From the NCBI GenBank assembly GCA_002783405.1, contig PFGG01000075.1:186001-250000 (forward strand): a DNA stretch of 64,000 bases, in the 5' to 3' direction. Below, one piece after another: positions 17,254-26,553 of this stretch. The first letter of the stretch is position 1. The number at the start of each line of letters is the position of its first letter. Source of the DNA: a bacterium (Candidatus Blackallbacteria) CG13_big_fil_rev_8_21_14_2_50_49_14. Lineage in GTDB: Bacteria > Cyanobacteriota > Sericytochromatia > UBA7694. The notes below the pieces were generated by a model. That model was not told the origin of the DNA and searched no databases. It saw only the letters and a list, made by a program, of their open reading frames with translations. The translations under genes were made by a program, and so were the position numbers.

Positions 17254-19047
17254 ATGTCTATCAACGAAGTCTTAGATCAGGCTTTTGAAGCCCTTGAAAA
17301 CAAACACTATGCAGAAGCCGCCGATAAATTTCAAACCGTACTGGCGGCCGACCCTACTCAGGTCGAAGCCCTGCACTATCTCGCGGTCTGCCAGCATGCC
17401 CTAAAAAACACAGCACAGGCACGGGACTTGTTTATTCAAGCCGCTCAGCTCAACCCTTCGGATGCAGATATCTATCATAATTTTTTCACCTGCGGCTACG
17501 AACTTTATGGCCAAGGGCTTTATGCCGAAGCCATTGCCTATTTTTCAGCCATTATTGAGCTCAATATGGACAATCTTGAGCAATCCTGGATTTATTTGGC
17601 CCGCTCGCTCAGACACAGCAACCAGGCCAACGAATGCGCAAACGCTTTAAATCAGGCTGTGCAGCGTTATCCCAATAATTTTCCTTTGCGCTTGGAAAAC
17701 ACCTTTCTCTTTCCTCAAATTTATTTTTCAACCACAGAAATTGAAGGCTGGCGAAAGAGATTTCTACAGAAGCTTTCCGAGCTCGACAGCTATTTACAAC
17801 CTGAACGCATAGAAGCCATTCAGGCCAGGGGCATTGACTGTGACAGCCCTCTTTTTGGAATTTTCGCCCAAGGCCTGAACGAACGCGAAACCACCCAAGA
17901 AATTGGCCGGATCTGGGAAAAAATGGTGCCCGTAGCGCAATCAACGCCCCCCCCACGTCTTTCAGCATCCGATAAAATCCGAATTGGCATGGTCTCGCCT
18001 TCTTTTTGGAATCACTCCACCATGCATTATTTTCTGGGGGTGATTCAAACCCTCGCCCAGGAAAAAGATCTGGAACTTACCGCCTTTTATCTGGGCGGCA
18101 ACCAGCAGGATGCCATCACCGACAGGATCAAAGCCACGGTCTCCCATTTCGAGATTCTGCCTTGGCATCTCGATCCCTGTCTCGAAATTCTCAACCGCTG
18201 CGCGCCCGATATTCTGCTTTATCTGGATATTGGCCAGGATCCTTTTCTCTATTCTTTGGCCTCCAATCGAATGGCCCCTGTCCAATGCGCCATGACCGGT
18301 CTGCCCATGACCAGTGGCCTACACAATCTGGATTATTATCTTTCTGGCAAAGCCTTCGAAGCCCCCCAGGCCCAGGCCCATTACAGCGAAAAACTGGTTC
18401 TGTTTGAAGGGCCGATTGTGACCTATCTGCCGCCCCCTACGCCTGAAAGAATCAAAACACGCACCGAACTGAGCCTGCCGGAAGACCGCCACCTATACCT
18501 TTTCCCCATGACACTCTTTCGGGTCGATCCTGAATTTGAACAGATTATTCCTGAAATTTTACGCCGCGATTCTGAGGCTGAATGGCTGTTTATCAGCTAT
18601 CGGGGTCTGGAAAAGGTTCTGCTTGAACATTATCAAGGGGTTTTTCCTGAGCTCTGCGACAGAATTCACTTTTTACCCTGGCTCAGCCAACCTGATTTCC
18701 TCAGTCTCATGGCCCAGGTAGATGTGATCATGGACAGCCTGCGCTTGGGGGCTGGCAACCTGGCCTTTCAGGCTTTCTGGATGGATACGCCCCTGGTCAC
18801 ACTTCCCAGTGAATTTCTACGCTGTCGGATCGGCACAGGCCTTTACCAACTGATGGGCCTTGACGACGGCATTGCCCATGACCAACAGGATTATATTGAA
18901 AAAGCACTGAAAATAGCAACTCAGCCAGCGTACCGTCAGGATTTACGCCAACGTATCCGGGCAAGAAAACAAATTCTCTTCAATAATCCAATTTATACCC
19001 AAGAGATGGCCGCCTGGTTCCGCACTGTTCACGCCAGCAAGGACTGA
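17254..19047 (+). CDS. TPR protein with GT41 (O-GlcNAc-transferase-like) domain
   Basis: 597 residues. About 1-150 are TPR repeats (AEAADKFQTVLAADPTQVEA). After a helical linker, the segment from about 235 (KIRIGMVSPSFWNHS) to the end matches the Spindly/OGT glycosyltransferase fold: a VSPxFxxH start, a central ILLYLDIG, and the nucleotide-binding half with RIHFLPWL, DVIMDSLRLGAGN and TPLVTLPSEFLRCRIGTGL. Bacterial members glycosylate proteins such as adhesins or flagellins; the donor and target are unknown. No clear RBS; this ATG starts the TPR region naturally. Its end overlaps the convergent trigger-factor-like gene by 19 bases. Confidence 0.82.
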   Translation: MSINEVLDQAFEALENKHYAEAADKFQTVLAADPTQVEALHYLAVCQHALKNTAQARDLFIQAAQLNPSDADIYHNFFTCGYELYGQGLYAEAIAYFSAIIELNMDNLEQSWIYLARSLRHSNQANECANALNQAVQRYPNNFPLRLENTFLFPQIYFSTTEIEGWRKRFLQKLSELDSYLQPERIEAIQARGIDCDSPLFGIFAQGLNERETTQEIGRIWEKMVPVAQSTPPPRLSASDKIRIGMVSPSFWNHSTMHYFLGVIQTLAQEKDLELTAFYLGGNQQDAITDRIKATVSHFEILPWHLDPCLEILNRCAPDILLYLDIGQDPFLYSLASNRMAPVQCAMTGLPMTSGLHNLDYYLSGKAFEAPQAQAHYSEKLVLFEGPIVTYLPPPTPERIKTRTELSLPEDRHLYLFPMTLFRVDPEFEQIIPEILRRDSEAEWLFISYRGLEKVLLEHYQGVFPELCDRIHFLPWLSQPDFLSLMAQVDVIMDSLRLGAGNLAFQAFWMDTPLVTLPSEFLRCRIGTGLYQLMGLDDGIAHDQQDYIEKALKIATQPAYRQDLRQRIRARKQILFNNPIYTQEMAAWFRTVHASKD

Positions 19048-20198
19048 CCCGCTTGCACGACTCTTTTGCCTTCGCGGGTTAAACAGGCACGCTGCACAAG
19101 CAAATCCACAACTTTTTCCTGTAAGGCCTGATCCAATAAGCTTTGCAAAGCCCCAGTCTCAGTCAAAGCCGCATGAATTTCGGCAAGCGTCATCTCAAAT
19201 CTTTCAGCAAAGGGTTTTAAAAGCAGCGCCAATTCTTCAGCGCGGATCTCAAGTGCTTCCTGCTGAACAACTTCACGCACCACCAGGGCCAGACGTAAAT
19301 CGGCATAATCCTGTTCAAAATTTTCAGGTTGCTGACGCCAGAGTTCAAAAGCCCGGTCCCGTTCGCCCTGAGATAAGCTCCAGGCCGCTAAAGCAGCTCC
19401 TTCTTCACGGTTCCAGCGCGCCAACTGCTGTGCAATAAAGAGGTCTTCAGGAATCTCAATCTGCGCAAGCTCAGCCAGGCTGTAAAGCAGCCCACGCCTT
19501 ACAAATTGCTGCCATTGTGCCTGATAGCGCTCAGAAAGCTGCGCTTGTAAGTTTGAAAAAGCAGCCGCCCAATCCACTCCCAGACCCGAAAGCGAGGGAA
19601 AAGCATCATCCAAAGGGGGGAGTGCCAAAGCCTCTACTTTCTGGAGATAGACGTGGCAATTCGCTCCGCTTGCGCCAGGCAAATCCCATTGAAACTGATG
19701 CGATTCGCCCGGCTTCAAACCCACGAGGTTTTGAAAAAAACCGGGGGCAATCAAATCATTCCGTACCCTGCCAGCATAAGACTGGCAAGCTCCCGGCAAA
19801 GGTATTCCCGCCACTTCAGCATAAAAATCAAAACAAATACGATCCCCCTGTGCCACAGGCCGCATGACCTCTTCTGCCTGTGCCAGCGCATATTGAAGCT
19901 CAATCAAATGGGATTGAAGCAGTTCCTCTGTCACTTGCTGAACAGGCGGAAGCTCGAGAGTCAAACTCAATTCAGGCAAATAAACGGGGGGAAAGACCCT
20001 GGCCAACACAGACACGCCCCGATCATCCTGCGACTCTATCTGGGGCAAATCCCAGAGCTGACGCCCCTTTTGGATTAAAAAGGCATCCAGTTCCAGAGCC
20101 AGCCAGTTTTGTACATCCTGTGGAGGCAAATCAGTCGGCAAGGCAAAATATAGGCGGTAATGCCCCGGGCTTTCTTCTAAAACAGCAACCGACGACAT
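19029..20198 (-). CDS. trigger-factor-like chaperone/PPIase paralogue
   Basis: 389 residues. An FKBP-like peptidyl-prolyl isomerase region lies at about 108-195 (QGDRICFDFYAEV ... IAPGFFQNLVGLKPGE), followed by LPPLDDAF and a long helical C-terminus, which is the domain order of trigger factor. The N-terminal domain is shortened and the ribosome-docking signature GFRxGKxP is absent, so this is probably not the housekeeping nascent-chain chaperone. No signal peptide is seen, so it is cytoplasmic. Its ATG overlaps the stop of the upstream 393-residue protein (TGATG), suggesting a dedicated client or partner. The trigger-factor family assignment is fairly secure; the partnership is inferred. Confidence 0.7.
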   Translation of the reverse strand: MSSVAVLEESPGHYRLYFALPTDLPPQDVQNWLALELDAFLIQKGRQLWDLPQIESQDDRGVSVLARVFPPVYLPELSLTLELPPVQQVTEELLQSHLIELQYALAQAEEVMRPVAQGDRICFDFYAEVAGIPLPGACQSYAGRVRNDLIAPGFFQNLVGLKPGESHQFQWDLPGASGANCHVYLQKVEALALPPLDDAFPSLSGLGVDWAAAFSNLQAQLSERYQAQWQQFVRRGLLYSLAELAQIEIPEDLFIAQQLARWNREEGAALAAWSLSQGERDRAFELWRQQPENFEQDYADLRLALVVREVVQQEALEIRAEELALLLKPFAERFEMTLAEIHAALTETGALQSLLDQALQEKVVDLLVQRACLTREGKRVVQAGQSLLA

Positions 20199-21379
20199 CA
20201 GGCGAACCCTAACCAGCGTGTCGCACTCCCCAAATAGGAGCTGGCTGAACTGACCATGCTGCTCACTGAATCACTGACTTTGGTTCCTATGGTATTCCAA
20301 TCCGTATTCACAAGCGTCTGCACAAACTCTGCCCCGGTATAAACCGCGGCACTGGCATAGCCCACCACTCCCCCGGCCAATTGGCCTGCACTGGCAGTCG
20401 TTTTCACAACCTCAAGCACAGCATTGGAAATATTCAGTGCGGTGGGTTTATCAATCGCCAATTTCACCTGGCCTACCATTTTGAGAAACTGATCTCCCAA
20501 CGCAATCAAGTTGGCACCAGGCACCACGCTTTTTAAAAGTTTATCAATCGCCCGTGTCAATAAATGACCGCCAGGAACCAGCTCAATACTGGCCTTCAGA
20601 TCCTTCAAAAATTGGGTTACCTGGCTGCCAGCCTCATGCAAATTTTCAAGATTGGGTTCATCCCACAATTTTTCACAGGCTTTCAAACTGGCTTTGCCTG
20701 AACAAACCGCATTCAGAGGAGCCAAAACCTTGCCCGTCCCCTTTGCAATTGCAGAATGACCGCTGAGCTGAGCTGCTGTTTGTGTGACGCGTGTGGCTGA
20801 GCGAAGATTTTCAGCGCTGATTTTACCATCCATCAGCGCCAAGGATTGGTCAACATCCTTTTTGCTGGATAAAACAGTATCCACATCTTTCAAGGTTTTT
20901 GACATTCCCGATCGGCTGCCTATGGCCTGCTCCAAACGGCTCAAGGTCTGCGTGCCTGACTTGAGCGTATCCGCAGTCACTTCTCCCTTCATCAAACGGG
21001 CGGTTCCCTCTAAATCAGAAACCACCTGCATACCTTGCTTATAGCCCGATTTGAGGTGTCCCATCTCTGTTTCGGCCCGTTGCAGATCTTTTTCAAGCGA
21101 AGATCCAGCTAAACCACTGGCCAAATGTCCGCTCCGACTTTGTAAAACAGAGGCGTTCTGTCCTTGCAGATCGTGCTCCAATTTCCCTACGGCTTCAGAA
21201 CCCGTTAATTCTTTCAGACGGTGGGTTTGATCTGTGCTGGATTTAACCTGCTCTAACATGCGCTGAGAGGTATTCAAAGCAGGAACCTTGGTTTTGGAAA
21301 CAGGGGTACCTGGACTTGGGGGCAAGGGCGCACTTAGGGGGTCTGCCACGCGTGGTACAGAGGAATGGATTTCAGGCAT
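20198..21379 (-). CDS. unknown 393-residue Ala/Ser/Leu-rich protein coupled to trigger-factor-like gene
   Basis: No family recognised. The first 35 residues are Pro/Ser-rich and disordered-looking, without a signal peptide. Residues about 35-230 are Lys/Ser/Leu helices with few aromatics. From about 255 the protein has Gly/Ala/Val-rich helices (NLIALGDQFLKMVGQ, AGQLAGGVVGYASAAVY) and a Ser-rich amphipathic C-terminus ending WLGFA. That composition recalls exported pore-forming or translocator proteins, but this is only an impression. A strong RBS (AAGGAG) precedes the ATG. It is the first gene of a two-gene unit with the trigger-factor-like chaperone. Confidence 0.65.
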   Translation of the reverse strand: MPEIHSSVPRVADPLSAPLPPSPGTPVSKTKVPALNTSQRMLEQVKSSTDQTHRLKELTGSEAVGKLEHDLQGQNASVLQSRSGHLASGLAGSSLEKDLQRAETEMGHLKSGYKQGMQVVSDLEGTARLMKGEVTADTLKSGTQTLSRLEQAIGSRSGMSKTLKDVDTVLSSKKDVDQSLALMDGKISAENLRSATRVTQTAAQLSGHSAIAKGTGKVLAPLNAVCSGKASLKACEKLWDEPNLENLHEAGSQVTQFLKDLKASIELVPGGHLLTRAIDKLLKSVVPGANLIALGDQFLKMVGQVKLAIDKPTALNISNAVLEVVKTTASAGQLAGGVVGYASAAVYTGAEFVQTLVNTDWNTIGTKVSDSVSSMVSSASSYLGSATRWLGFA

Positions 21380-21710
21380 GCAAATCTCCTTGGCTTAGAT
21401 CATGATATTTCTTATTGTAAATGTTCAAGCTGAAATTTGCAGCTTATTTTTCAAATTAATTCAATACATTTTATAAAGATAAAGAAGGGGTTCAGGCTGA
21501 AAATTCAAGATTACTAATAGACATTTAAAGCCAATATCGCTTGTTTTCGAGAATTTAAAACAAAGAAATAGAAGTATAAAACCTTTCTGACAAGTAGAAA
21601 TTCAGGTCTTTGTATTCTTAAAAAAAATAAGTACAATACTAAAATCTGTGCTCCAGAAAAAAACCAAGCATCCTGTCTGATCTGAATTGCAAACAGAGAG
21701 GAAATTTCAC
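21380..21710. other. AT-rich divergent intergenic region with promoter
   Basis: About 330 bases without a gene between divergent transcription units. On the plus strand TTGTAT (21610-21615) and TACAAT (21632-21637), 16 bases apart, form a plausible promoter for the 21711 gene. The minus-strand promoter for the 393-residue protein is not clear to me. Confidence 0.5.
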
Positions 21711-22643
21711 TTGAATCTGAAAGAACTGGCCCACCTGCGCCAGCGCGCCAGCCACCTGGATCAAAACCGCCATCATCAGGCCCGCGAATTCTATTTGTCT
21801 GGGCTTAAACTGCTTGCGGCAGCCCAACAAGAAGGCTATCAAAACAACAAGCGCCTCACCGAAGCTCTGACTCAGTTTTTACAAGCCCTGCGGCTGCATC
21901 ACCGCGATCAGGGCTCTGCTCTGGCTGCGGCCTATATCTTTGGTCTGGCTGGCAATCTGAACCAGGCCCAACGCTACCTGCGTCTGATTCTCGAAGTAAC
22001 ACCCCAGCATCCAGAGGCCCTAAAACTGCAGGCGCAACTGAGCCAACCCTTTACGCAGCCCCAAACAGAGCCAACACAGCCAGCCTCAGCAATACCAGAT
22101 CATGATGCACTCTATGATCTTTTGGCCGAAAAAATTCACAAAGAGATCCACAGTCTTCACCGCCAGGGCATCTTTGTGCCTGTGCTTGAACCCGATGCCT
22201 TGGCTCAATTGGCAGAAGACACCGAGAATCGAAAAAACAACTATGCCTGGCTCTGTGAACAGAGAGAACGCGTCGAAACGGAAATAGACACCAGTGATTT
22301 GGCACAGGCGATGCAAATACTCGAAAAAGCATTGAAACGCCAAGAAGGTATTTATGAGGCCTCGCTAAAAATGCAAGTCCTGGTTCCCCATCTTCAGGAG
22401 TTCGAGCGAGAAGTCATCACCGTGACAGTGGCCATGCTCAAATCACCGACCCTCGAACGTGTCAAAGAAACAGAGGTCCAACTCGAAAACATGCTGGATC
22501 GCTGTGATACTCTGGCCGATCAGATTGATGAACTTGAAAATAAGGGTTTTAGCCACAAAAATCTGACGGATCTTTACCATCTGCTGGTGGTTCGACTCGA
22601 ACATCTGCAGGATAAGCTGGATGAGGTGATTCCCCTGCGCTAA
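21711..22643 (+). CDS. unknown TPR/coiled-coil protein
   Basis: About 310 residues. I chose the TTG at 21711 because GAGAGG ends 9 bases before it; a TTG at 21687 lies upstream of that RBS. The first 115 residues form TPR-like helix pairs (RAYLRLILEVTPQHPEALKL type), then a Pro/Gln/Thr linker, and from about 150 to the end a highly charged helical or coiled-coil region with no catalytic motif. No family recognised. It is read just before mnmC1 (30 bases), possibly as one transcript, but no functional link is evident. Confidence 0.7.
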   Translation: MNLKELAHLRQRASHLDQNRHHQAREFYLSGLKLLAAAQQEGYQNNKRLTEALTQFLQALRLHHRDQGSALAAAYIFGLAGNLNQAQRYLRLILEVTPQHPEALKLQAQLSQPFTQPQTEPTQPASAIPDHDALYDLLAEKIHKEIHSLHRQGIFVPVLEPDALAQLAEDTENRKNNYAWLCEQRERVETEIDTSDLAQAMQILEKALKRQEGIYEASLKMQVLVPHLQEFEREVITVTVAMLKSPTLERVKETEVQLENMLDRCDTLADQIDELENKGFSHKNLTDLYHLLVVRLEHLQDKLDEVIPLR

Positions 22644-22673
22644 ACTGAAGGCATGCGCCCCAAGGAGAATCCC

Positions 22674-23411
22674 ATGACTGTGCAACTTGTTCCGATTCAA
22701 ACGGGAGATGGCTCCTATACGTTTTACAATGTACACGAGAATATCTATTTCCGCTCCCTGCAAGGAGCCCGCGAAGAAGCCCGCTATGTCTTTCTTGAGG
22801 GGACCCATCTGCTTGCCCAAAAACCCGATTGGCAGGTGCTTGAATTGGGCTTGGGTCCGGGTATGAATTTTCTGGTTACCGCAGAAGCTTTTTTAGACAA
22901 ACAACCTGGCGGCTGTTTACGCTACCATGTGGTTGAAAATGCGCCCTTAGAAGCAGCCCGCTTAAATCAGCTGCATTATAGCCAATGGCTGAAAGAGCCC
23001 CAATTATTCGAGCTGTTGAAATCTGTGCTTGAACAGGCCAAAACAAACAGCCACTGCCAAGCCCAGTTTCAAAATATCGAACTGGTGCTTTATCACTGCT
23101 CCTGGGATCAGGTCGCACTCCCCCCTAAACTTAAATTTCAAGCCCTTTATCACGATCCTTTCGGCCCGGCGGCAAACCCCGAAGGCTGGAATCAGGCTTG
23201 TTTTGATTGGGAAGCACAGGCTTTAAGTGAAACGGGTATTTTAGCAACCTATGGAGCCGCCACCGCCGTGCGCAAAGCCATGGCAAAAGCAGGCCTGCAC
23301 CTGGCTTCTCGCAAAGGTTCAGGCAATAAACGGGAAATGACCCTGGCAGCAAAAAATGCTGAAGTGCTGAGTGACTACAACCTGCTTTTACGGGAAAAAT
23401 ATCTAAAATGA
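22674..23411 (+). CDS. mnmC1: MnmC-type tRNA mnm5s2U methyltransferase (stand-alone MnmC1)
   Basis: 245 residues from the ATG at 22674, which has AAGGAG upstream; an earlier ATG at 22653 precedes the RBS. It contains a SAM-binding motif LELGLGPGMNFL near residues 63-74 and the MnmC signature YHDPFGPAANPEGW near 158-171. In E. coli this is the N-terminal domain of bifunctional MnmC, which methylates nm5(s2)U34 of tRNA to mnm5(s2)U. Here it is a separate gene overlapping the next one by ATGA, so the two halves are encoded as neighbours rather than fused. Confidence 0.85.
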   Translation: MTVQLVPIQTGDGSYTFYNVHENIYFRSLQGAREEARYVFLEGTHLLAQKPDWQVLELGLGPGMNFLVTAEAFLDKQPGGCLRYHVVENAPLEAARLNQLHYSQWLKEPQLFELLKSVLEQAKTNSHCQAQFQNIELVLYHCSWDQVALPPKLKFQALYHDPFGPAANPEGWNQACFDWEAQALSETGILATYGAATAVRKAMAKAGLHLASRKGSGNKREMTLAAKNAEVLSDYNLLLREKYLK

Positions 23412-24523
23412 CAGCGATTGCCATTATCGGAGCTGGCTTGGCAGGTTTGGGGCTGGCCCATGCCCTGCTGGAGGCTGGTGTTTCAGCCCAAACACTTGAA
23501 ATTTTTGAGTCTCGCCAGCCCGGAGCAGGGGCTTCTGGTCTGCCCGCAGCCCTGATGCACCCCACCCCAGGCCGCAGTCTGGAACCCAAACCTGGCTATT
23601 GGCAGGCCTATCAATTCAGCCAGCATTGGTTAAACAAGCTGCAAAACACAAATGACACCCCCCTCTACCAAGCGCTGTCCCTCTTGCGTCCGGCCAGCAC
23701 AGCTCAAACCCTGCAACGCTTTCAACGCTCCCAGGCGCGGCTCAGCCCTGAACTCCAGCAGCATATTTATCCGCTCTCAGCCCAGGAAAGAGCTGATTAC
23801 AGCCTGTTTTATCATCTGCCCGAAAACAATTTTATGGTGCAACCCGCTTTTCAGGTCTGGATGCCTCGCTTAATCCAGACCCTTTTACACAGACTTCAAC
23901 GTGCAGGAGTCAAGCTCAGAACAGAGCAGGTCTTAGAATTGCAACCAGAGGAGGGGGGCTGGCGCTTAGAAACTGAAGTCAAACGAGAAAGCTTTGCTCA
24001 GGTCATTCTGGCCCCCGGTGAAGAGCTGCCCCAATGGTTTCCTTTGCTGCCCCTGGAACGTATTCGGGGCGAAGTGTTGCGCCTACGCTCTGCTGCGTTT
24101 TCAAAACTGCCTGCCGCACTGAGCAGCGGGGGCTATTTGATGCCCTTGGGCGGTGAAGAGGCTTTGGCCGGCCCGACTTTTTACCCTTGGCATGAAAAAC
24201 GCGAACAAACCTGGAGCATTGCTGAAATCAAAGCTCCCCTGCAAAGCTATCTGCCTGAAATTGAACAGGCCGAAGTCATGCAGATTTGGTCAGGTGTGCG
24301 CACCCTCGTCCGCCATGATCGGGAACCCCTGGTGGGCCCCGTACCCGGCAGCCAAGGCCTGTTTGTTTTTTCAGCCTTTGCCACCAAAGGACTCCTGCAG
24401 ATGCCTTGGCTGGCCCAGGCCCTGGCACAGATACTGCTCCATCAAGACGCCGATTTTCCACAGATTTTCCACAGTTCTCGTCTCAAACAAGAGCTGTGGC
24501 AACTGCAGACCCCATGTCGCTGA
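23408..24523 (+). CDS. mnmC2: MnmC-type FAD-dependent cmnm5U oxidoreductase (stand-alone MnmC2)
   Basis: 371 residues. It opens with a dinucleotide-binding motif IAIIGAGLAGLGLAHALLEAG and the MnmC-specific GASGLPAALMHP segment near 40-50, which corresponds to the flavin-binding region of the C-terminal half of MnmC. That half removes the carboxymethyl group from cmnm5s2U34 in tRNA, giving nm5s2U for the methyltransferase. C-terminal motifs include WSGVRTLVRHDREPLVGPV and FSAFATKGLLQMPWL. The ATGA overlap with mnmC1 supports joint function. It could be called a DAO-type oxidoreductase from homology alone; the gene pair makes the tRNA role likely. Confidence 0.83.
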   Translation: MTAIAIIGAGLAGLGLAHALLEAGVSAQTLEIFESRQPGAGASGLPAALMHPTPGRSLEPKPGYWQAYQFSQHWLNKLQNTNDTPLYQALSLLRPASTAQTLQRFQRSQARLSPELQQHIYPLSAQERADYSLFYHLPENNFMVQPAFQVWMPRLIQTLLHRLQRAGVKLRTEQVLELQPEEGGWRLETEVKRESFAQVILAPGEELPQWFPLLPLERIRGEVLRLRSAAFSKLPAALSSGGYLMPLGGEEALAGPTFYPWHEKREQTWSIAEIKAPLQSYLPEIEQAEVMQIWSGVRTLVRHDREPLVGPVPGSQGLFVFSAFATKGLLQMPWLAQALAQILLHQDADFPQIFHSSRLKQELWQLQTPCR

Positions 24524-25356
24524 GTGTGATTGTTTTGACCTCCCCTGGCCGGGAAGATAACCTGCGAGCCTGTTTAAGCGCGCTAAGCCAACAAAATCGA
24601 CTGGCAGAAAAAATTCATATTGTGGACGACGGTTCCCAACGGGGCGCAGCCATTGTTAAAGCCTTTCAGACAGAACTGCCCCTGAGCTATGACTGGCGAC
24701 CCCATGACTATTGCATGAGCCGCTCTTATAACCGGGCGGTGAAGGCCCTCTCCAGCGAAAGACTGGTTTTTCTTTCAGGAGATATCCTGCTCAACCCCCA
24801 GGCCCTGAGCTTTTACCACGAATACTATCAAGCGCTTCCACCCAGCGCGATTTGGGGATATTTTGGCTCACACAAACCTGAAAGTGTTACCTCACAACTG
24901 ATTCCTGGTCGTCAGGTCAATATTCGCGATATCCGCCTCTGGTTTACCCCAGAGGAAAAACTTACCTGCCCCCCTGAGATGTTCCAGCATCCCCAGATTT
25001 ACGCCTGGGGAGGAAATTGGGCCCTCTCCCGCAGTCTCTTCACCGCAGCAGGGGGCTTTGATGAGCGATTCAGCGGCTGGGGCTATGAAGACGTCGCCTT
25101 TGCCAATCGTTTGATCGCACAGGGGGTTCCTCAGGCCTTTGCAATTGATGTTTGGGGCGAGCACCAAGTTCACCCAGAGGGCGAAGACAGCGCTGTGGCG
25201 AAAAAAAACCGTGAACGGATTGGCCCTTTGGCCCCCAGCCGTCATGAACCAGGTCTGCTCTTTCACCCCGGCCGCACGGATCTTCCCCAGCGCTTAATCA
25301 AGGATTATGGCGTGGTCGCCCAGGTCTCAGGGCGGGGCACAGAGGGCGGCCAATAA
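24514..25356 (+). CDS. family 2 glycosyltransferase
   Basis: 280 residues from the ATG at 24514, which overlaps the end of mnmC2 by 10 bases; a longer frame upstream lies wholly inside mnmC2. It is a GT-A enzyme: LSVIVLTSPGR at the start, the acidic IHIVDDGS, and the C-terminal GGNWALSRSLFTAAGGFDER followed by SGWGYEDVAFANRL, as in chondroitin/galactosyl-type transferases. It probably adds a sugar to a surface glycan. The end overlaps the convergent GT4 gene by 52 bases. Confidence 0.85.
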   Translation: MSLSVIVLTSPGREDNLRACLSALSQQNRLAEKIHIVDDGSQRGAAIVKAFQTELPLSYDWRPHDYCMSRSYNRAVKALSSERLVFLSGDILLNPQALSFYHEYYQALPPSAIWGYFGSHKPESVTSQLIPGRQVNIRDIRLWFTPEEKLTCPPEMFQHPQIYAWGGNWALSRSLFTAAGGFDERFSGWGYEDVAFANRLIAQGVPQAFAIDVWGEHQVHPEGEDSAVAKKNRERIGPLAPSRHEPGLLFHPGRTDLPQRLIKDYGVVAQVSGRGTEGGQ

Positions 25357-26489
25357 GACTGCCCCCGGTTGTGACAGACCTGGTACAAAAGCGATTCCCA
25401 CTCCCAAATACGCACCTGCCAGGTATAGGCTGTATTGGCATATAAAACCTGACGGCTGAGACGATTCAGAACTTCTTCAGGCTCTTTCAACCAAAGCATC
25501 AGCGCATCGGTCAAAGCTGAAAGGTAGCGACGGGCATAATTCTCACGGGGCTCAGGTGGTACCAATTTGGCAAAACCATTTGTGGTTTCAGGCAAGGCTC
25601 CCATCTGTGTCGTAATAATATCGCAACCACAGGCCATGGCCTCCATTACGGCAATACACGAAGTTTCACTAAAGGTATTGGGATAGGTCAGTAGATGCAC
25701 TTTGGACAATTCCTTGACCAATTCAGGCTGGGGCAAAGAACCCACCAACTCTACATTTTCAGTTTCCCGACAACGCTGGTAAAGCTCCTGTAGCCAAGGC
25801 TGCTCCTCAGATTCTTGGTAAGTTTTCAATGAAGAAAAAACCTTCAGCTGCAATTGCGGAAAAATTTCGCGCATCAAAGGAAAAATATCGATTAAGACCG
25901 CCAATCCACGCCCAGGCACCGAGGTATAGGCCAAAGTGGGCACTTTTGCTTTGGCCACAGCCAAGGCCGCTCGGTCAGGAAAAAGATAATGAAAATCAGG
26001 TGCAATCGCGTTGCGGCGAATACTGAGGCGCTCAAAAGGTAAATTGAATTTCTGCCGGTAAGTATCCAATTGCCAGCGACTGACAAAGATAAAACGATCC
26101 CAGGCTTCTTGAACCTGCACATGCTGTAAAGCCACCATACTGGCCTCATCGACGGCATGTTGGGTCCACAGTAAAAGCGGGGTATTCTCTGGTAGAAAAG
26201 GCCGCACCGTGATTTGAGGTTGCAAAGAATTTAAACTGATCACAGCATCAAAATGCCTATCGGCAAAAATAGCTTCGGGTTCTTCTGTCAGGGTCAGGCA
26301 TTCCACACCACGGTAATGCCCCGGAGTCGTGGTGGCATTGAGCAAGGTCACCTCATGCCCCCGTTCTCCCAGCGCAGCCATCAGATAGCAAAGCGCAGAC
26401 TGAGATCCTCCCAAAGGAATCTGGTAGGGGCTTTCCGGCGTATAGTCCATATCCCCGCTGTCAATAAAACAAAGCTTGAGTTGAAACAT
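25305..26489 (-). CDS. family 4 glycosyltransferase
   Basis: 394 residues with a GT-B fold. The N-terminal half has the glycine-rich GGSQSALCYLMAALGERGHEV loop typical of GT4 enzymes; the C-terminal half has YPNTFSETSCIAVMEAMACG, the EX7E-like nucleotide-sugar motif. Donor and acceptor cannot be deduced. It is encoded alone and convergent with the GT2 gene; both may serve the same cell-surface glycan. Confidence 0.85.
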   Translation of the reverse strand: MFQLKLCFIDSGDMDYTPESPYQIPLGGSQSALCYLMAALGERGHEVTLLNATTTPGHYRGVECLTLTEEPEAIFADRHFDAVISLNSLQPQITVRPFLPENTPLLLWTQHAVDEASMVALQHVQVQEAWDRFIFVSRWQLDTYRQKFNLPFERLSIRRNAIAPDFHYLFPDRAALAVAKAKVPTLAYTSVPGRGLAVLIDIFPLMREIFPQLQLKVFSSLKTYQESEEQPWLQELYQRCRETENVELVGSLPQPELVKELSKVHLLTYPNTFSETSCIAVMEAMACGCDIITTQMGALPETTNGFAKLVPPEPRENYARRYLSALTDALMLWLKEPEEVLNRLSRQVLYANTAYTWQVRIWEWESLLYQVCHNRGQSYWPPSVPRPETWATTP

Positions 26490-26553
26490 CTTCGTCTCGT
26501 TTCTGAGGAGCTGAGCACATTATACTCTGCTCCTCAGCAAGACAACACTTTGC

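Noticed and set aside
24406-24513. 36-residue N-terminal extension of the GT2 gene
   Set aside because: It would lie in the mnmC2 coding region with Pro/Ser/Arg-rich residues unlike any GT2; the ATG at 24514 starts the beta strand directly.
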